From positions 1 through 9,078 of the forward strand of contig CAYTTK010000111.1 in the NCBI GenBank assembly GCA_964440735.1: a stretch of 9,078 nt of DNA, read 5' to 3'. The notes under the pieces were generated by a model that saw only the letters and a list, made by a program, of their open reading frames with translations, was not told the DNA's origin and searched no databases. This DNA comes from CAZBWE01 sp964440735. GTDB lineage: Bacteria; Planctomycetota; Phycisphaerae; Sedimentisphaerales; Anaerobacaceae. Position numbers and translations under genes: made by a program. Of the stretch, positions 7,022-9,078 are shown in pieces; the stretch's first letter is position 1; each line of letters begins with the position of its first letter.

Positions 7022-7050
7022 TTGACAGAGTTGCTGCACTGAGCAACAAT
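7022..7050 (+). promoter_or_regulatory. Candidate promoter of the Nramp-like gene
   Basis: A perfect TTGACA (7022-7027) is followed after 17 bases by AACAAT (7045-7050), which matches the -10 consensus at 4 of 6 positions. An A-rich tract (7012-7020) lies just upstream, as before the pckG promoter. The predicted start near 7057 gives a leader of about 60 nt. The 155-bp gap and this promoter suggest the gene can be expressed apart from the pckG operon. Confidence 0.55.
7030..7047. promoter_or_regulatory. Dyad in the promoter spacer, possible operator
   Basis: GTTGCT (7030-7035) and AGCAAC (7042-7047) form a perfect six-base inverted repeat separated by GCACTG. It fills the spacer between the -35 and -10 boxes and overlaps the -10 box by three bases. 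A repressor bound here would block RNA polymerase. No matching regulator gene is in the window, and a dyad this short could be chance. Confidence 0.35.
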
Positions 7051-7116
7051 ATGGCGAAGTCATTATTTTTCACAGGTAGTTTAAAACTCTAATACGGAGA
7101 TTAGGAGATTTTAAAT

Positions 7117-8868
7117 ATGGCACCAAACGAAACCCAAAAAGCTGGTCCTGAAACAATCGGGATGAATCCACGCATTGAAAGCGACCGTCAACTGATAGTT
7201 TCGGCGAGGGAAAAAGGCCGAGCAGCAATCTTGAAGACTTACATAAAACTATCGGGTCCGGGCTGGCTTCAAAGCGGAATTACCGTTGGAGGTGTATCAT
7301 TCTCATCGAGTCTTTATCTCGGGGTATTGACAGGATTTACTTTTCTTTGGCTGCAGCCGGTGGCTATGATATTAGGCATTATTATGCTTGCGGCAATTGC
7401 TTATGTAACACTTTCTACCGGCAAGCGACCGCTGCGAGCCATCAATACACACATCAACCCGATGCTGGGATGGAGCTGGCTGTTTGCATCTATGGCTGCG
7501 AACCTCGTCTGGTCTATGCCGCAGTTTACCCTCGCAACCCGAGCAATCCAGCAGAACCTTCTGCCTAATTTAGTCGGGCCGCAAGTTTTACCAGACCCAT
7601 GGGGTAAGACCATAGTCGTCTGCTGTATCCTGGCAATTTGTATCATTGTAACGATGTTCTACGGCGCCGGCAGCACAGGCGCAAAAATCTTTGAGGTAAT
7701 CATCAAGGGTATTGTCAGCATGATTGTTTTGTGCTTCTTAGGCGTCGTTATCAAGCTAAGTATCGAAGGAGTCCTGCAATGGGGACAGATTCTGCGGGGT
7801 TTGGTGCCGGACTTTCGATTACTTTTCAGGCCTTCCGAAAGTTTAACGCCGTATATCGGAGCCGTTGCGGAAAATTGCCATCAGTTCTGGACACATCTGA
7901 TTGTGAGCCAGCAGCGCGATGTTTTAATAAGCGCAACCGCTGCCGCAGTTGGTATCAACATGACATTTCTGTTTCCTTACTCGATGCTGCGAAAAGGCTG
8001 GGACAGAGACTTCCGCGGCCTGGCAACATTTGACCTCTCAACCGGACTATTTATACCGTTTGTCCTTGCCACCGGTTTTATACTAATAGCATCGGCATCA
8101 AGGTTCCATACCGTTGCTGCTCCGGGTTTTGTGCCGGATGAGCCGGGTGGGATAGTAACAGTTGAGCCTGCCGAGAATTTGGTCGGGCCATACAATAATC
8201 TCCTGGCACAACGTTTAAAATTTGAAATTGGTGAGCAGGCATTCTCACAGTTATCAGAAGCAGAAAAGAAACAGCGAATTGAATCCCTGCCCTATGCAGA
8301 TAAAAAAATGGCTGCAGTGCTCGTTAAGCGCGATAATTTTAACCTGGCAAAAGCACTGGAGCCCTTGACCGGAAATATAATTGCACAGTATATATTCGGC
8401 CTCGGCGTGGTCGGCTTAGGAATAAGTGCAGCGACAGTGCTTATGACCATCAACGGCCTTTGTCTGTGCGAGCTGCTCAACCGGCCGCCGAAGGGCTGGA
8501 CTCAACGCATCGGCTCTTTAATGGTCTCGGTTGGTGCATTGGGAGCTATTTTCTGGAAACATCCCGCACCCTGGCTGGCGATGCCGACGTCGGTTTTCTG
8601 CATTATTCTGATTCCTATTGCATATTTCACTTTCCTGTTACTTATGAACCAGAAAAGTATTCTCGGTGAAGATATGCCGCGAGGCGGCAGACGTCTCGCC
8701 TGGAATATTTTAATGGTGTTTGCCACCGGTGTGACAACATTTGTTAGTATATGGAGTCTCTGGTCGAGATTAAAGTCGTGGAGCATTCTCGTAGTCGCGG
8801 GTTTTATAGGATTGATATTGGTCGTGCATTTCGCTCGCAAAGCTAAAAGGGTAACAACAGCGGAATGA
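7117..8868 (+). CDS. Nramp-like transporter lacking canonical metal motifs
   Basis: This 583-residue integral membrane protein is related to the Nramp divalent-metal transporter family (LeuT fold). The start of TM1 has the family's GPG (47-49) and the spacing to LW (77-78) fits Nramp without gaps. However, the DPGN metal motif reads GGVS (58-61). In TM6 the MPH motif reads TFL (283-285, in GINMTFLFPY). All the usual side-chain metal ligands are therefore missing. About eleven hydrophobic segments are seen. A hydrophilic stretch at about 330-415, rich in charged residues, interrupts the region between the helices ending near 328 and starting near 418; it is much longer than in classical Nramp proteins. 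A 40-residue polar N terminus precedes TM1. AGGAG (7103-7107) lies nine bases before the ATG. The substrate is unknown: Mg2+, another ion or an organic solute are all possible. The family call is moderately sure, metal transport is not. Confidence 0.75.
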   Translation: MAPNETQKAGPETIGMNPRIESDRQLIVSAREKGRAAILKTYIKLSGPGWLQSGITVGGVSFSSSLYLGVLTGFTFLWLQPVAMILGIIMLAAIAYVTLSTGKRPLRAINTHINPMLGWSWLFASMAANLVWSMPQFTLATRAIQQNLLPNLVGPQVLPDPWGKTIVVCCILAICIIVTMFYGAGSTGAKIFEVIIKGIVSMIVLCFLGVVIKLSIEGVLQWGQILRGLVPDFRLLFRPSESLTPYIGAVAENCHQFWTHLIVSQQRDVLISATAAAVGINMTFLFPYSMLRKGWDRDFRGLATFDLSTGLFIPFVLATGFILIASASRFHTVAAPGFVPDEPGGIVTVEPAENLVGPYNNLLAQRLKFEIGEQAFSQLSEAEKKQRIESLPYADKKMAAVLVKRDNFNLAKALEPLTGNIIAQYIFGLGVVGLGISAATVLMTINGLCLCELLNRPPKGWTQRIGSLMVSVGALGAIFWKHPAPWLAMPTSVFCIILIPIAYFTFLLLMNQKSILGEDMPRGGRRLAWNILMVFATGVTTFVSIWSLWSRLKSWSILVVAGFIGLILVVHFARKAKRVTTAE

Positions 8869-9078
8869 CGGACTCGAATTATACTCTCCAGCGGCGGCGC
8901 TGTGCCATCTTGTGTTCCTGCAGAAAACATCGGGGCTTTTCTGTCAGCAGCAGGATATTCATAGATAAGCCGATGTCCGGGCAGATTAGCTCCTATAGTC
9001 TGCTGATTACATCTTTTAACCGACGCAATAATATCGTAATGTTCAGCGTCTTTACATAATGAAAAGTGCATAGTATTA
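8869..9078. other. Right-end region without a supportable gene
   Basis: These 210 bases show no convincing gene, promoter or terminator. A 64-codon + strand frame starts at 8865, overlapping the transporter stop as ATGA. It has only a poorly placed AAGG upstream and an arginine/serine/cysteine-rich product that I do not recognise. On the - strand one frame is open from the right edge to a stop at 8994-8996, about 27 codons; it could be the tail of a gene outside the window but is too short to judge. A weak inverted repeat, ACATCGG (8927-8933) and CCGATGT (8970-8976), is also present. Confidence 0.4.

Noticed and set aside
8865..9059. A 64-codon + strand frame overlapping the transporter stop as ATGA
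   Set aside because: Translational coupling is possible in principle, but the ribosome site is poorly spaced and the product is low in recognisable features. Not supported as a gene.
8502..9071. A 189-codon - strand open frame at the right end
   Set aside because: Two thirds of it is antisense to the Nramp-like gene and no motif is recognisable. No ribosome site can be assessed because the window ends just upstream.

Overview
The window carries one partial and six complete genes. Five form a left-to-right series of metabolic and membrane-transport genes on the + strand, behind a divergently oriented housekeeping gene on the - strand. The organism is a bacterium with standard Shine-Dalgarno sites and sigma-70-like promoters (four candidates, all TTGACG or TTGACA with a 17-bp spacer). 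The gene mix is a short GTP-type PEP carboxykinase, a ~600-aa sodium:solute symporter, an Nramp-like transporter with a large extra loop, and a zf-TFIIB protein. It recalls Planctomycetota (Phycisphaerae/Sedimentisphaerales-like), but that assignment is an inference from gene content and is uncertain.

Layout. (1) 1-408, - strand: N-terminal 136 codons of IMP dehydrogenase (guaB), running off the left edge, with its promoter at 486-514. (2) 409-744: a divergent intergenic region holding the guaB promoter, a small hairpin, and a compact inverted-repeat element (583-664). The right arm of that element abuts a + strand promoter. (3) 745-2183: a small double zinc-ribbon (zf-TFIIB) protein, then a CPBP-family intramembrane protease. 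(4) 2331-6961: a likely operon of pckG (PEP carboxykinase), an SSS-family Na+/solute symporter and a 3-hydroxyisobutyrate-dehydrogenase-like oxidoreductase, behind a good promoter at 2252-2280. (5) 7117-8868: an Nramp-fold transporter with its own promoter, whose spacer contains a dyad that could be an operator. (6) 8869-9078: no gene that I can support.

How it may work together. The symporter and the beta-hydroxyacid dehydrogenase are 17 bp apart and follow pckG by 57 bp. This suggests uptake and oxidation of a small hydroxy acid, linked to the oxaloacetate/PEP node of gluconeogenesis. The substrate cannot be read from the sequence. The most unusual proteins are the Nramp-like transporter, which lacks both canonical metal-binding motifs, and the PEP carboxykinase, whose guanine-binding loop differs from the vertebrate-type enzyme. 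I saw no RNA genes, CRISPR array, insertion sequence or defence system.
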